Assembly: GCA_017452405.1 (NCBI GenBank)
Contig: JAFTMM010000048.1
Span: forward strand, 1-15,219
Length of the DNA stretch: 15,219 nucleotides
From: Clostridia bacterium
Lineage (GTDB): Bacteria > Bacillota > Clostridia > Christensenellales > Pumilibacteraceae
Direction of reading: 5' to 3'
Shown here: piece by piece, positions 1 to 7,143 of the stretch
Numbering within the stretch: position 1 is the first letter of the stretch
Layout: each line of letters begins with the position of its first letter
Translations under genes and position numbers: made by a program
Notes under the pieces: model-generated
Told to the model about the DNA's origin: nothing
The model's input: the letters and a program-made list of their open reading frames with translations, nothing else
Database searches by the model: none

Positions 1-955
1 ATCGCTTGCCTAATCCCGTAAGAACTTCGTAAGTTATCGTACCATAGCTTTTAGCAAGATCGTTTAGCGTTATGTGCTCGCCGATAATTTCAGCTTCATC
101 AAACGTCGTAATATTCTCGTCGATTAGCGCAAAGCAAACGTCCATGCATACGGCAACAACTCTGCAAAGTTTGTTGTTGATATAGACGTATCGTGGCGCA
201 GATAGCCTGCGATAACCGTCTGCATAGCCTATCCCGACTACTGCAATATTGACGTCCTTTCCAAACGCTAAAATACCGTAACCACATCTTTCACCGCTTT
301 TTAGTTTTCTAACCTCCAAAATGGGCGCGGTAATTTTTATAACGGGATCTGAATTGACAGTTCCGCCGTATAATGCAATTCCGCATCTACAGAAATCAAG
401 GTGCAGATCGGGATAATCCAAACCGGCGCTGGCGCATATATGTTTGGGAGCGGTTATGGTGCTTGAGCAATTATTAAAAATACTCAATTGTTTGCGCGTA
501 AAAGCTCGGTCACCCGGCGCGCTTAGATGTGAGTATACGGAGTGAAGTACTCCCCGCTCACTTGCGTATTTAGAAAGAGCTAGGACGTCCTTAGGATCTG
601 CGCCGTATCTATTCATGCCCGTGTTTACTTTTACCGCAAACTTTGGCGTTGAAATGCGAGAGAGTCTATCGATATCATCTTTTGATGAAACGGTATAAAT
701 TATACTCGGAGCTTTTAGCGCGTGACGAGTTTTGCCAAGCACGAGAATATCTTTTTTAATTCCCGAACTAATAAGCTCCTTCGCTTCTTCAGTATTGGCT
801 ACGCAAAAGCCTTGAGCATAAGACTCTAATAAAGCAGATATTTTTGTTGCGCCGAGACCGTAAGCATTTGCTTTGACGACGGCATAAAACGGAGTTAATG
901 CCGATATACGCTTTGCATTATTTCTAATAGCCGTTTCGCTAATTTTTATTTGCAT
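1..955 (-). CDS. alr: Alanine racemase, 3' end cut by window edge
   Basis: PLP-dependent enzyme that converts L-alanine to D-alanine for peptidoglycan. I translated the frame by hand and it is open for 318 residues to the window edge; about 50 C-terminal residues of a usual 360-380 are missing. The PLP-lysine motif AVVKANAYGLG is at residues 25-35 (Lys28), followed by NTGMNRYG, the HLSAPGD region, GIALYGG, the catalytic-tyrosine stretch GYG (Tyr226), GIGYADGYRR (241-250) and CMD (290-292). The N-terminus is about 10 residues shorter than in well-studied homologues. The ATG at 955 is the only usable start, because upstream in-frame codons give no ATG, GTG or TTG before a stop. The nearest Shine-Dalgarno-like AGGAA (975-979) lies an unusually long 19 bases upstream, and the start codon sits in a hairpin. 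It is the last visible gene of the ylxM-ffh operon, 35 bases after yraN. One difference from the family is a Cys replacing the usual Pro in the RPGIALYG motif (here RCGIALYG). The family call is secure. Confidence 0.95.
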   Translation of the reverse strand, partial: MQIKISETAIRNNAKRISALTPFYAVVKANAYGLGATKISALLESYAQGFCVANTEEAKELISSGIKKDILVLGKTRHALKAPSIIYTVSSKDDIDRLSRISTPKFAVKVNTGMNRYGADPKDVLALSKYASERGVLHSVYSHLSAPGDRAFTRKQLSIFNNCSSTITAPKHICASAGLDYPDLHLDFCRCGIALYGGTVNSDPVIKITAPILEVRKLKSGERCGYGILAFGKDVNIAVVGIGYADGYRRLSAPRYVYINNKLCRVVAVCMDVCFALIDENITTFDEAEIIGEHITLNDLAKSYGTITYEVLTGLGKR

Positions 956-970
956 ATAGTTTTTATATGC
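952..970 (-). repeat. Inverted repeat enclosing the alr start codon
   Basis: On the minus strand GCATATA, five bases AAAAC, then TATATGC form a perfect 7-base-pair stem. The alr ATG (955-953) lies within the downstream arm. The only Shine-Dalgarno-like run is just upstream of the stem. The hairpin may hide the start codon, or may bring the distant AGGAA closer to it. The symmetry is visible; any role is inference, and the stem is AT-rich and weak. Confidence 0.45.
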
Positions 971-990
971 TAATTTCCTATGTAAAGTGT

Positions 991-1362
991 TTAATATTTC
1001 AAATAACTATCAAAGGCGTTTTCAATATGATTGACCGTGCGGTCGGAAAAATATACTTCAATGACGTCAAAGCGCATTGCCGCGCCGAAATACATATTCT
1101 TTTTAACGTATTGACTGGCTACCATCGCAATTTTGCGCTGTTTTGAAACCGTTACCGCTTCAGATGGAAAACCAAAACCGTCTCCTCTCTTTGACTTAAC
1201 TTCAATAAAAACGAGATATTCGTCCTTAGTTGCAATTAGGTCAATTTCTCCGAGTTCGGTACGAAAGTTACGCGCTAAGATCAAATAACCGTGTTCCTTT
1301 AAATATTCTTCGGCAATTTTTTCTCCGCTATTTCCCGTGAGTTTATTAAACTGCTTGCTCAT
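991..1362 (-). CDS. yraN: UPF0102 (YraN) family nuclease-fold protein
   Basis: A 123-residue protein of the YraN/UPF0102 family, which has a restriction-endonuclease-like fold and no firmly established cellular role. The N-terminal GNSGEKIAEEYL helix (10-21), GEIDLI (38-43) and VFIEVKSK (51-58) supply the acidic and lysine residues of the nuclease-like core. The length is normal for the family. The ATG at 1362 has an AGGGA run about 9 bases upstream and overlaps the end of rnhB by 17 bases, so the two are probably translationally coupled. Placement next to rnhB is the usual neighbourhood for this family and suggests, without proving, a role in nucleic-acid processing. The 35 bases between it and alr contain no convincing promoter or terminator. 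Confidence 0.93.
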   Translation of the reverse strand: MSKQFNKLTGNSGEKIAEEYLKEHGYLILARNFRTELGEIDLIATKDEYLVFIEVKSKRGDGFGFPSEAVTVSKQRKIAMVASQYVKKNMYFGAAMRFDVIEVYFSDRTVNHIENAFDSYLKY

Positions 1363-1951
1363 CTATGAAGTTCCCTATAAAAGATTTTCTATGTATTTCA
1401 CAAGCGCCTATTTCTCTTAACGCCTGAATGTGTTTTGCCGTGCCGTATCCTTTATTTTGAGCAAAAGCATATTCAGGATATTTAATATCATATTCGCGCA
1501 TAAGGCGGTCACGAGTAACTTTTGCAATAATTGAAGCCGCTGCGATTGCGTAACTTGTCGCATCTCCTTTGATAATTGACTTTGTTGGGGTGTTAATATT
1601 AAGTCCTTTTACTGCGTCAATCAATACTATGTCAGCCATAGTACCCGTATTTTTCACCGCAATTTCCATTCCTAATTTAGTTGCATTGAGTATATTAATA
1701 TTATCAATGGTTCTTTCATCAACAATACCAACGCCGTAAGCTTTTGCGTTATGCACTATTTCTTCATAAAGCTTTTCTCTGTTTTTTTCACTAATTTTTT
1801 TACTGTCGTTTATTCCTTCTATATAATAATCGCCCATAATACAGCACGCACAAACGACAGGGCCTGCAAGTGGTCCTCGCCCTGCTTCGTCTACGCCTGC
1901 CACTAGACAGCCGAAGGATTTATCAAATTCAAAAAGCTCTTTAGTATTCAT
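1346..1951 (-). CDS. rnhB: Ribonuclease HII
   Basis: Cytoplasmic metal-dependent endonuclease that cuts RNA in RNA-DNA hybrids and starts removal of single ribonucleotides from DNA. The protein has 201 residues, a compact form of the family. The acidic catalytic set is complete: Asp21 and Glu22 in AGVDEAGRGPLAGPVV, Asp112 in IDAVKGL, and Asp130 in KGDATSYAIAAASIIAKVTRD. The GRG substrate-recognition motif (24-26) and NDSKK (48-52) are present. The gene begins three bases after the rbgA stop and overlaps yraN by 17 bases. Its own ribosome site is weak, so translation probably depends on coupling to rbgA. The rbgA-rnhB order matches Bacillus. Nothing suggests a defect. Confidence 0.97.
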   Translation of the reverse strand: MNTKELFEFDKSFGCLVAGVDEAGRGPLAGPVVCACCIMGDYYIEGINDSKKISEKNREKLYEEIVHNAKAYGVGIVDERTIDNINILNATKLGMEIAVKNTGTMADIVLIDAVKGLNINTPTKSIIKGDATSYAIAAASIIAKVTRDRLMREYDIKYPEYAFAQNKGYGTAKHIQALREIGACEIHRKSFIGNFIDEQAV

Positions 1952-1954
1952 AAT

Positions 1955-2785
1955 CTACGTTTCGAGTATAATTTTACCCATTCTTCCTTTGCGGAAGTCG
2001 TCGAGAACTGCGCTCGACGCGCGGTCATAATCTGCAACTCCGCCTTTTAAAATAAAACCTCTTTTTTTAGCTATTGTGTCAAGATCTTGAAGAGCGTCAC
2101 CGCTAGGAGTAAATCCATAACGACTTTCGATTCCCTTGCCAAGAGAGGTAAGTTTTTTAATCAATTCAAGCGAAAGTTCGTAGGTGTCTACGACTTCATC
2201 GCGCACGCTTCCTATAAATGCAAGGTTGAGCGCTATTTCATAATTATCGAGTTTAGGATAAAGAGTGCCCGGTGTATCGAGAACTTCAAGATATTGATTT
2301 ATTCTCACCCATTGTTGTCCTCTGGTTACGCCAGCTTTATTGCCCGTTATCGTCTTTGCTTTTCCGCAAAGATTATTTATTAAAGTAGATTTTCCTGAAT
2401 TCGGAACGCCTATTACCATAGCTCTTATAACTGCGTTAATTCCACGCGCTTTTTTTCTTTCGATTTTTTCTGCGCAGAGCGTACGTAGCTTTTCTGCTAT
2501 TATTTTTGCGGCGTTCGAAGCTGTAGAATTGAGTTTTACAGCAATTCGACCTTTGCCCGAAAGCTTTTCTATTCTACTTGGAAGCTCATTTTCCGGCACC
2601 AAATCAGCTTTATTGAGAGCATATACGATCGGTTTGTCGCCTATAACCTTGTTCAATGATGGATTAATACACGAAAAAGGCGCGCGACTATCTAAAACGT
2701 AAACGATCGCGTCCACAAGTTTTATGCTCTCGTCGATTTCTCGGAGAGATTTGGTCATATGACCGGGAAACCAGTTAATTATCAT
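1955..2785 (-). CDS. rbgA: Ribosome biogenesis GTPase RbgA (YlqF)
   Basis: Circularly permuted GTPase needed in Firmicutes for late maturation of the 50S ribosomal subunit. The 276-residue protein starts with the family signature [10 protein letters not shown] (3-12). The G motifs occur in permuted order: G4 NKAD (58-61), a G5-like NSTAS (86-90), the P-loop GVPNSGKST (126-134), G2 around Thr154 in AGVTRGQQW, and G3 DTPG (170-173). The C-terminal helical domain follows. No nucleotide-binding residue is missing. The ATG at 2785 overlaps trmD by 11 bases, with only a weak ribosome site, which suggests coupling. In most Firmicutes rplS (L19) lies between trmD and this gene; here it is absent. Confidence 0.96.
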   Translation of the reverse strand: MIINWFPGHMTKSLREIDESIKLVDAIVYVLDSRAPFSCINPSLNKVIGDKPIVYALNKADLVPENELPSRIEKLSGKGRIAVKLNSTASNAAKIIAEKLRTLCAEKIERKKARGINAVIRAMVIGVPNSGKSTLINNLCGKAKTITGNKAGVTRGQQWVRINQYLEVLDTPGTLYPKLDNYEIALNLAFIGSVRDEVVDTYELSLELIKKLTSLGKGIESRYGFTPSGDALQDLDTIAKKRGFILKGGVADYDRASSAVLDDFRKGRMGKIILET

Positions 2786-3452
2786 CTTTAATTAAATCGG
2801 GGCGGTATTTTTCCGTTATTTCCCGCGACTTTTCTCTGCGCCACCTTTCGATATTGGCGTGATGACCGGATAATAAAACTTCCGGTACAGCTTTGCCTTC
2901 ATAAACGGCAGGACGTGTATACTGCGGATACTCAAGCATTCCGTCAGAAAAACTTTCGTCCATAGCTGAATCTTCTGAGCCAAGTACTCCGCTAACAAAG
3001 CGAAGCAACGCGTCAATAGTAACCATTGCGGGTAGCTCGCCACCGGTCAGAACGTAATCGCCTATGGACAACTCTTCAAATCCGCAGATTTCGAGTGCTC
3101 GTTCATCTACACCCTCATAATGACCGCATAAAAATAGCAGATTTTGCTCTCCAGCGAGCTCTTTAGCTATATCTACTGTAAGGATTTTACCTCGAGGTGA
3201 CATATAAATCCTGCGTGATTTACCCTCAGGATCTACTGCTCTTACGCAGTCTACGATCGGTTGAGGAGTCATTACCATACCTGCTCCACCACCGTATGGA
3301 ACGTCGTCGCACTTTGAGTGTCTATCAAGAGTATAATCACGAATATTTACGGTATTAATTTCAACTAAGCCCGCATTTTCGGCTCTGCCGATAATACTCA
3401 TTTTTAGCGGAGCAAACATTTCGGGAAAAAGCGTCAAAACGTCAATCTTCAT
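2775..3452 (-). CDS. trmD: tRNA (guanine37-N1)-methyltransferase
   Basis: Uses S-adenosylmethionine to methylate N1 of G37 next to the tRNA anticodon, which prevents +1 frameshifting. This start gives 225 residues. It has the N-terminal [24 protein letters not shown], the trefoil-knot SAM loops [11 protein letters not shown] and [13 protein letters not shown], and the catalytic-aspartate segment [15 protein letters not shown]. An in-frame GTG at 3467 would add five residues. I prefer the ATG at 3452 because GAGG lies 9 bases upstream and the family typically begins with this M-K-I/F-D-V-L-T sequence. It overlaps rimM by 11 bases and rbgA by 11 bases, so rimM-trmD-rbgA is a chain of overlapping genes. 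The rimM-trmD pairing is widely conserved in bacteria. Confidence 0.97.
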   Translation of the reverse strand: MKIDVLTLFPEMFAPLKMSIIGRAENAGLVEINTVNIRDYTLDRHSKCDDVPYGGGAGMVMTPQPIVDCVRAVDPEGKSRRIYMSPRGKILTVDIAKELAGEQNLLFLCGHYEGVDERALEICGFEELSIGDYVLTGGELPAMVTIDALLRFVSGVLGSEDSAMDESFSDGMLEYPQYTRPAVYEGKAVPEVLLSGHHANIERWRREKSREITEKYRPDLIKDDN

Positions 3453-3942
3453 AACAGCAAACCTCACCGAAAGTCTTTGCGTCCAAAATTATACGTTTTT
3501 CTGCACTTTCAAATCGTAAATCTAACTTTTTCAGGAATGGGAAGCGCACGGTCTTTTCGCCTTTAACGGTAAAAACGTCAGCGCTACCAAAGTTATCTAT
3601 ATAGTCGAGCTTACCGAGATACGTTTCATCTGACAGATAAACGTCAGAACCGAGAAGATCTACGATAAAAAACTCTCCGCTTTCGAGCTTCTTTGCCTGC
3701 GAACGATCAATAGATATTCGTCTACCGACCAAAACCTCAGCGTCGTTGCGCGTATTAACGCCTTCAAAAGTAATATAAACAAAACCTCCGCGCGCGTTTG
3801 CGTTGCGGAGTTTGAACGGACAACCTTCAACAGAAACCGTTTGAAGGCGACCGAAGCGCGCAAGGTCATCGGTGAGCGGTTTAACTTTAACCTCCCCCTT
3901 AATGCCCTGCGCTTTTACGATTTCGCCTATAATAAAATTCAT
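3442..3942 (-). CDS. rimM: 16S rRNA processing / 30S maturation factor RimM
   Basis: Assembly factor for the 30S subunit head that works with 16S rRNA and protein S19. The 166-residue product has the N-terminal beta-barrel start [20 protein letters not shown], an [17 protein letters not shown] segment, and a C-terminal PRC-barrel region (about 90-160) with [12 protein letters not shown] and the late RFPFLKK. The length is standard. The ATG at 3942 directly abuts the khpA stop, with no spacing, and the 3' end overlaps trmD by 11 bases. No ylqD-type gene lies between khpA and rimM, unlike in Bacillus subtilis. Sequence conservation in this family is low, but the fold motifs and the neighbours make the call firm. 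Confidence 0.95.
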   Translation of the reverse strand: MNFIIGEIVKAQGIKGEVKVKPLTDDLARFGRLQTVSVEGCPFKLRNANARGGFVYITFEGVNTRNDAEVLVGRRISIDRSQAKKLESGEFFIVDLLGSDVYLSDETYLGKLDYIDNFGSADVFTVKGEKTVRFPFLKKLDLRFESAEKRIILDAKTFGEVCCYED

Positions 3943-4164
3943 TTATACTTCGAGAATATCTACGGAATACTTTTTACCGCTAACCGCGCCTGCCGCGCGC
4001 ACAATGGTGCGAATAGCTTTGGCAGTACGGCCTTGTTTTCCGATAATTTTTCCCATATCGTCTTTAGCTACGGTAACTTTAACAGCTTCACCGTCTACTT
4101 CGACATTTACGGCGTCCTTATTTTCAACCAGACCGGTAATTATATACTGCACCAGCTCTTGCAT
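3943..4164 (-). CDS. khpA: KH-domain RNA-binding protein KhpA (YlqC)
   Basis: A 73-residue protein made of a single KH domain. Family members bind RNA, often together with KhpB/Jag, and influence cell elongation and post-transcriptional control in Gram-positive bacteria. The RNA-gripping GXXG loop is visible as GKQG in MGKIIGKQGRTAKAIR (37-52). The gene starts one base after the rpsP stop with AAGGA upstream and abuts rimM. The rpsP-khpA-rimM order is the standard Firmicutes arrangement. The protein is complete, with no extra domain. Confidence 0.95.
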   Translation of the reverse strand: MQELVQYIITGLVENKDAVNVEVDGEAVKVTVAKDDMGKIIGKQGRTAKAIRTIVRAAGAVSGKKYSVDILEV

Positions 4165-4165
4165 A

Positions 4166-4459
4166 TTATTCCTTCTCTACTTTCTTACCGCCGGTCTTAG
4201 CAGGAGGTCTCTTGCCTGCGGGAATAACGCCCTGCTGAACAAGAATAGACTTAACGGTATCGGTGGGCTGTGCGCCGTTCTTAAGCCACTGAGCTGCTTT
4301 CTCTGCGTCGATTTTAACTTCCGCAGGATTCGTAAGAGGGTTGTAAGTACCTACGAGGTCAATGAAACGTCCGTCTCTGGGAGCGCGTTCATCAGCTACG
4401 ACGATACGATAGAAAGGCGCCTTTTTGTCACCCATTCTGGTTAATCTGATTTTTACCAT
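4166..4459 (-). CDS. rpsP: 30S ribosomal protein S16
   Basis: Primary-assembly protein of the small ribosomal subunit. The 97 residues include the family start [20 protein letters not shown] and VGTYNPL (36-42), then the alanine/lysine segment with [12 protein letters not shown]. The C-terminal tail after residue 78 is lysine-rich and lengthens the protein modestly past the shortest homologues. The ribosome site AAGGAGA lies roughly 10 bases upstream of the ATG. The gene follows ffh by 32 bases, the only gap of note between ffh and yraN, and that gap holds no convincing promoter. Confidence 0.98.
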   Translation of the reverse strand: MVKIRLTRMGDKKAPFYRIVVADERAPRDGRFIDLVGTYNPLTNPAEVKIDAEKAAQWLKNGAQPTDTVKSILVQQGVIPAGKRPPAKTGGKKVEKE

Positions 4460-4491
4460 TTTTATAATTCTCCTTGTAAATAATTTTAATA

Positions 4492-5805
4492 TTAGAAAGG
4501 CAATCTGCCTTTATTGTTTTTCATTTTGCGCATCATATCGCGCGTTTGTTCAAACTGTTTAAGCAATTGATTGACGTCTTGTATGCTTGTTCCGCTTCCG
4601 GCACTGATACGCTTTCTTCTCGAAGACTTGATAATTTCGGGATGTTCGCGTTCCTTTTTCGTCATTGAGCAGATAATTGCCTTGAAACGTTCAATTCTTT
4701 TTTCGTCAATGTCCTTATCGGATATTTTGAATTTGCCCATGCCGGGAAGCATCTGCATAATTTCAGCAATACCGCCCATCTTTTTCAGCGATTCGAACTG
4801 AACGAGGAAGTCGTCAAGAGTGAAATTCGCATCTTTTACGCGCTTTTCCATCTTTTTCATGGCTTCTTCGTCCATAGCTTCCTGCGCTTTTTCAACGAGA
4901 GAAACTATATCGCCCATTCCGAGAATACGGTTTGCCATTCGATCGGGGTGGAACACTTCAATATCCGTCGCTTTCTCGCCCGTACCGCAGAACTTGATAG
5001 GTTTGCCCGTAACGGACTTAATTGAAAGCGCAGCGCCACCGCGCGTATCACCGTCAAGCTTAGTCAGAATAACACCGCTGATGTCAAGGCGTTCATTAAA
5101 CGTCGTCGCAACCGTTACGGCATCTTGACCGGTCATTGCGTCCACAGTCAAGAGTATTTCGGTGGGTTTTACCGCTTTCTTGACGTCTTCGAGTTCGCGC
5201 ATTAAGTCGTCATTAATGTGCAGACGTCCTGCGGTGTCTATAATAACCGTATCAAATCCGTTTGACTCAGCATGTTTTATAGCCTGTTCTGCCGTCTTAA
5301 CGGGCTTCTGCGTTCCCTTTTCAAAGACCTCCACGCCGACGTTCTTACCTACGACTTGAAGCTGGTTTATTGCTGCAGGACGATATATGTCGCAAGCTAC
5401 GAGCAGAGGTTTTTTGCCCTGTTTTTTAAGCAAAGCGCCGAGTTTGCCACACATTGTGGTCTTACCTGCGCCTTGAAGTCCGCACATCATAATAACCGTA
5501 GGAGGTTTGGATGCAACTTCAAGCTTAGCATTCTTTGAGCCCATCAGTTCAACGAGTTCATCATGGACAATCTTGACCACCTGTTGACCTGGTGTTACGC
5601 TCTTAACTATTTCTTCGCCTTTAGCGCGTTCACTTATTTTTGAAATAAAGTCTTTTACAACGCTGAAATTAACGTCCGCTTCGAGTAGCGCGATACGTAT
5701 CTCGCGCATCGCCTGCTTAATTTCATATTCGTCTAACTTACCGCGAGCGGTCAGTTTTGAAAAGACGCGTTTTAATTTATCACCTAATCCGGAGAAAACT
5801 CCCAT
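4492..5805 (-). CDS. ffh: Signal recognition particle GTPase Ffh (SRP54)
   Basis: GTPase of the signal recognition particle; it binds 4.5S/6S RNA and hydrophobic signal sequences on nascent chains and docks with FtsY at the membrane. The 437-residue protein is complete. It has an N-domain helical bundle (1-90), a GTPase domain with P-loop GLQGAGKTT (109-117), [17 protein letters not shown] (190-194), [11 protein letters not shown] (248-258) and the GTGEK motif. The methionine-rich M domain (about 327-437) contains the RNA-binding [12 protein letters not shown] (394-405) and a flexible Met/Gly finger loop near 343-358. A GAGG site lies five bases before the ATG, 10 bases after ylxM. The matching RNA gene (ffs) is not in this window. 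Confidence 0.99.
   Translation of the reverse strand: MGVFSGLGDKLKRVFSKLTARGKLDEYEIKQAMREIRIALLEADVNFSVVKDFISKISERAKGEEIVKSVTPGQQVVKIVHDELVELMGSKNAKLEVASKPPTVIMMCGLQGAGKTTMCGKLGALLKKQGKKPLLVACDIYRPAAINQLQVVGKNVGVEVFEKGTQKPVKTAEQAIKHAESNGFDTVIIDTAGRLHINDDLMRELEDVKKAVKPTEILLTVDAMTGQDAVTVATTFNERLDISGVILTKLDGDTRGGAALSIKSVTGKPIKFCGTGEKATDIEVFHPDRMANRILGMGDIVSLVEKAQEAMDEEAMKKMEKRVKDANFTLDDFLVQFESLKKMGGIAEIMQMLPGMGKFKISDKDIDEKRIERFKAIICSMTKKEREHPEIIKSSRRKRISAGSGTSIQDVNQLLKQFEQTRDMMRKMKNNKGRLPF
4496..4512 (-). repeat. Hairpin over the ffh stop region
   Basis: On the minus strand AAAGGCA, GAT, TGCCTTT form a perfect 7-base-pair stem with a three-base loop over the last ffh codons, ending two bases before the TAA. 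It is followed by an AU-rich run (TCTAATATTAAAATT) rather than a clean U tract. It could be an RNA processing or stabilising stem that sets ffh and rpsP levels apart, or a chance effect of the codons. It is not a convincing terminator, since essential rpsP follows with no promoter that I can see. Confidence 0.45.
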
Positions 5806-5815
5806 AAATACCTCG

Positions 5816-6136
5816 TTATAAGTTATAAAGCAGATTTTCTATTATTTCTTTGGATTTAGCATCCTGTCCACACTCAATTGCATTACGCAGACTTTCGAGT
5901 CCGCTTTTAAGGAGCGAGAGCTTTGCCATAAATCCCACTTTCTTTTCGCATTCAACGAGGGATTGTTCCCCTTTCTTAATTGCGTCGTGAGCTGCCTGAC
6001 GAGATATACCGTATTCCTCGGCTATCTCCGTCAAAGATAAATCGTAATCGTAATAACTTCGAATTACGTCACTTTGCTTTTCGGTAAGCATACCGCCGTA
6101 TAATTCGTTTAATAATCCGATTGATAAATCTTTCAC
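5816..6136 (-). CDS. ylxM: YlxM/UPF0122 helix-turn-helix protein
   Basis: Small 106-residue protein that almost always sits beside ffh in Firmicutes and is associated with SRP function. The exact role is unsettled; streptococcal work ties it to SRP GTPase modulation. The N-terminal half resembles a sigma-70 region 4 helix-turn-helix: LTEKQSDVIRSYY, then LSLTEIAEEYGISRQAAHDA (33-52). The second half is predicted helical. The start is GTG at 6136, with GGAG six bases upstream. It is the first gene of its operon, directly behind a perfect-consensus promoter bracketed by dyad repeats. A DNA-binding-type fold next to operator-like repeats makes autoregulation plausible, but that is inference. Confidence 0.95.
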   Translation of the reverse strand: MKDLSIGLLNELYGGMLTEKQSDVIRSYYDYDLSLTEIAEEYGISRQAAHDAIKKGEQSLVECEKKVGFMAKLSLLKSGLESLRNAIECGQDAKSKEIIENLLYNL

Positions 6137-6145
6137 AAACAGCTC

Positions 6146-6168
6146 CGTGTAAAGCAGTTTTACTTTAC
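6146..6168 (-). repeat. Operator-like repeat, copy B (ylxM leader)
   Basis: The minus-strand 23-base unit GTAAAGTAAAAYTGCTTKACACG is present here with C and T at the ambiguous positions. It matches copy A (6196-6218) at 21 of 23 bases, offset by exactly 50 bases. Inside it GTAAAG and CTTTAC form a dyad with an 8-base centre. It begins at about the expected transcription start of ylxM, so it would work as a downstream operator or as a hairpin in the 5' leader just before the ribosome site. Confidence 0.75.
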
Positions 6169-6174
6169 GTTGAA

Positions 6175-6203
6175 ATTATAACAAAAACAAAGAGGCGTGT
6201 CAA
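6175..6203 (-). promoter_or_regulatory. Perfect-consensus sigma-A promoter for ylxM-ffh operon
   Basis: On the minus strand, -35 TTGACA (6203-6198), a 17-base spacer, then -10 TATAAT (6180-6175): every hexamer position fits consensus and a TG extends the -10. Predicted transcription begins near 6168, giving a leader of about 30 bases before the GTG. The -35 box lies within the downstream arm of the smc-ftsY terminator hairpin, and the T-rich spacer doubles as that terminator's U tract. A promoter this strong with flanking symmetric repeats suggests tight repression or fine control. Confidence 0.9.
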
Positions 6204-6225
6204 GCAATTTTACTTTACACACCTC
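6181..6225 (-). terminator. Intrinsic terminator of smc-ftsY, overlapping ylxM -35
   Basis: Six bases after the ftsY stop the minus strand reads GAGGTGTGTAAAG, loop TAAAATTG, CTTGACACGCCTC, then TTTGTTTTTGT. The 13-base arms pair at 12 positions, counting one G-U, with a single A-G mismatch, and the U-rich tail follows immediately. The shape is a standard Rho-independent terminator. The same bases also carry a promoter element and copy A of a repeated dyad, so symmetry could partly reflect operator function. Confidence 0.75.
6196..6218 (-). repeat. Operator-like repeat, copy A (over ylxM -35)
   Basis: The upstream partner of the 23-base repeat at 6146-6168, differing at two positions. The dyad GTGTAAAG / CTTGACAC (7 of 8 symmetric, 8-base centre) spans 6197-6220. 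The right half includes the whole -35 hexamer, so a bound protein would block RNA polymerase. The centre (TAAAATTG against TAAAACTG in copy B) is also conserved; that is not needed for a simple hairpin loop and favours recognition of the sequence itself. Confidence 0.75.
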
Positions 6226-6231
6226 AATATT

Positions 6232-7134
6232 TTATTCATTATCTACAATTCCGCTTACAAAGTCGTCAATGTCGAACTTTTCGAGATCATCTATACCCTC
6301 GCCTACGCCCACGTACACGACGGGAACTTCTTCTTCGCCGGCAATAGCAAGCACCACACCGCCTTTTGCCGTCCCGTCCAGCTTGGTCAGAACGATACCG
6401 TCTATATCGATTGCCTCGTTGAAAAGATCGACTTGCGAAAGAGCATTTTGACCGGTAGTAGCGTCAAGAACTATATAGTTAAGGCGCATAGCTTTAGGAA
6501 ACTCTCTATTGATAACTCTATCAATTTTTTTAAGTTCTTCCATAAGGTTGACTTTGTTGTGAAGTCTACCCGCCGTATCGATAAGTGTAACCTGTGTACC
6601 TTTACTTTTAGCGCTTTGAAGTCCGTCATACACTACGGCAGCTGCATCCGCGCCCTCTCCCTGCTTTACTATTCTTACGTTAGCTCTTTCCGCCCAGACG
6701 GTAAGCTGGTCCGCAGCCGCTGCGCGGAAAGTATCCGCCGCTACGATAGTAACGCTCTTTCCTGCTCTTTTATAGTTGTTTGCAAGCTTGCCGATAGTCG
6801 TAGTCTTGCCCACTCCGTTAACGCCTGCAATCATAATTACAAGCGGGTATTCTTCCTCGGGAAGTTCGAAGTCGAGTATATCGTGCATGATTTCTTTAAG
6901 TACTACGCGAACGTCATCGGTTTTGGTGATATGTCTTTTATCGACTTCGTGCTTTAAATCGTCAAGAATTGACTCTGTCGTTTCGCTTCCGATATCGGCA
7001 GAAAGCAAGATCATTTCAAGTTCGTCATAAAATTCACCATTAAGCACTCCGCCCGTAAAAAGCTTATTTAATCTATATGCGATTGCGTCTTTAGTTTTCT
7101 TTAACGCATTTTTGATTTTTTGAAAAATTCCCAT
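6232..7134 (-). CDS. ftsY: Signal recognition particle receptor FtsY
   Basis: Membrane-associated GTPase that receives SRP-ribosome complexes and pairs with Ffh in a mutual GTPase cycle at the Sec translocon. The 300-residue form lacks the long acidic A domain of E. coli and starts with a short amphipathic, lysine-rich helix (1-18) suited to membrane contact, as in many Gram-positives. The N domain is followed by the P-loop GVNGVGKTT (104-112), DTFRAAAADQL, DTAGR (186-190), TKLDGTAKGG (250-259) and GVGEGIDDLEKFD near the C-terminus. The start is 10 bases after the smc stop, with an AGGA site. It is the last gene of the smc transcript and is followed by a terminator-like stem. Confidence 0.98.
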   Translation of the reverse strand: MGIFQKIKNALKKTKDAIAYRLNKLFTGGVLNGEFYDELEMILLSADIGSETTESILDDLKHEVDKRHITKTDDVRVVLKEIMHDILDFELPEEEYPLVIMIAGVNGVGKTTTIGKLANNYKRAGKSVTIVAADTFRAAAADQLTVWAERANVRIVKQGEGADAAAVVYDGLQSAKSKGTQVTLIDTAGRLHNKVNLMEELKKIDRVINREFPKAMRLNYIVLDATTGQNALSQVDLFNEAIDIDGIVLTKLDGTAKGGVVLAIAGEEEVPVVYVGVGEGIDDLEKFDIDDFVSGIVDNE

Positions 7135-7143
7135 ATTCTATTC

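Noticed and set aside
99..287. Minus-strand 62-codon frame inside alr
   Set aside because: It lies in another frame of the alr coding region, which I translated in full with its motifs. The Cys/Arg-rich product is typical of an out-of-frame reading.
3872..4444. Plus-strand frame of 190 codons over rpsP, khpA and rimM
   Set aside because: It spans three confidently identified minus-strand genes and their junctions, with no recognisable domain or ribosome site.
4496..4512. ffh 3' hairpin as a true terminator
   Set aside because: It has no continuous U tract, and rpsP and eight further genes follow without their own promoter. I kept it only as a possible processing stem.
6121..6957. Long plus-strand open frame (278 codons) opposite ftsY
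   Set aside because: It is antisense to a complete FtsY with every GTPase motif, its translation resembles no family, and it starts inside the ylxM leader. It is a shadow of the coding bias.
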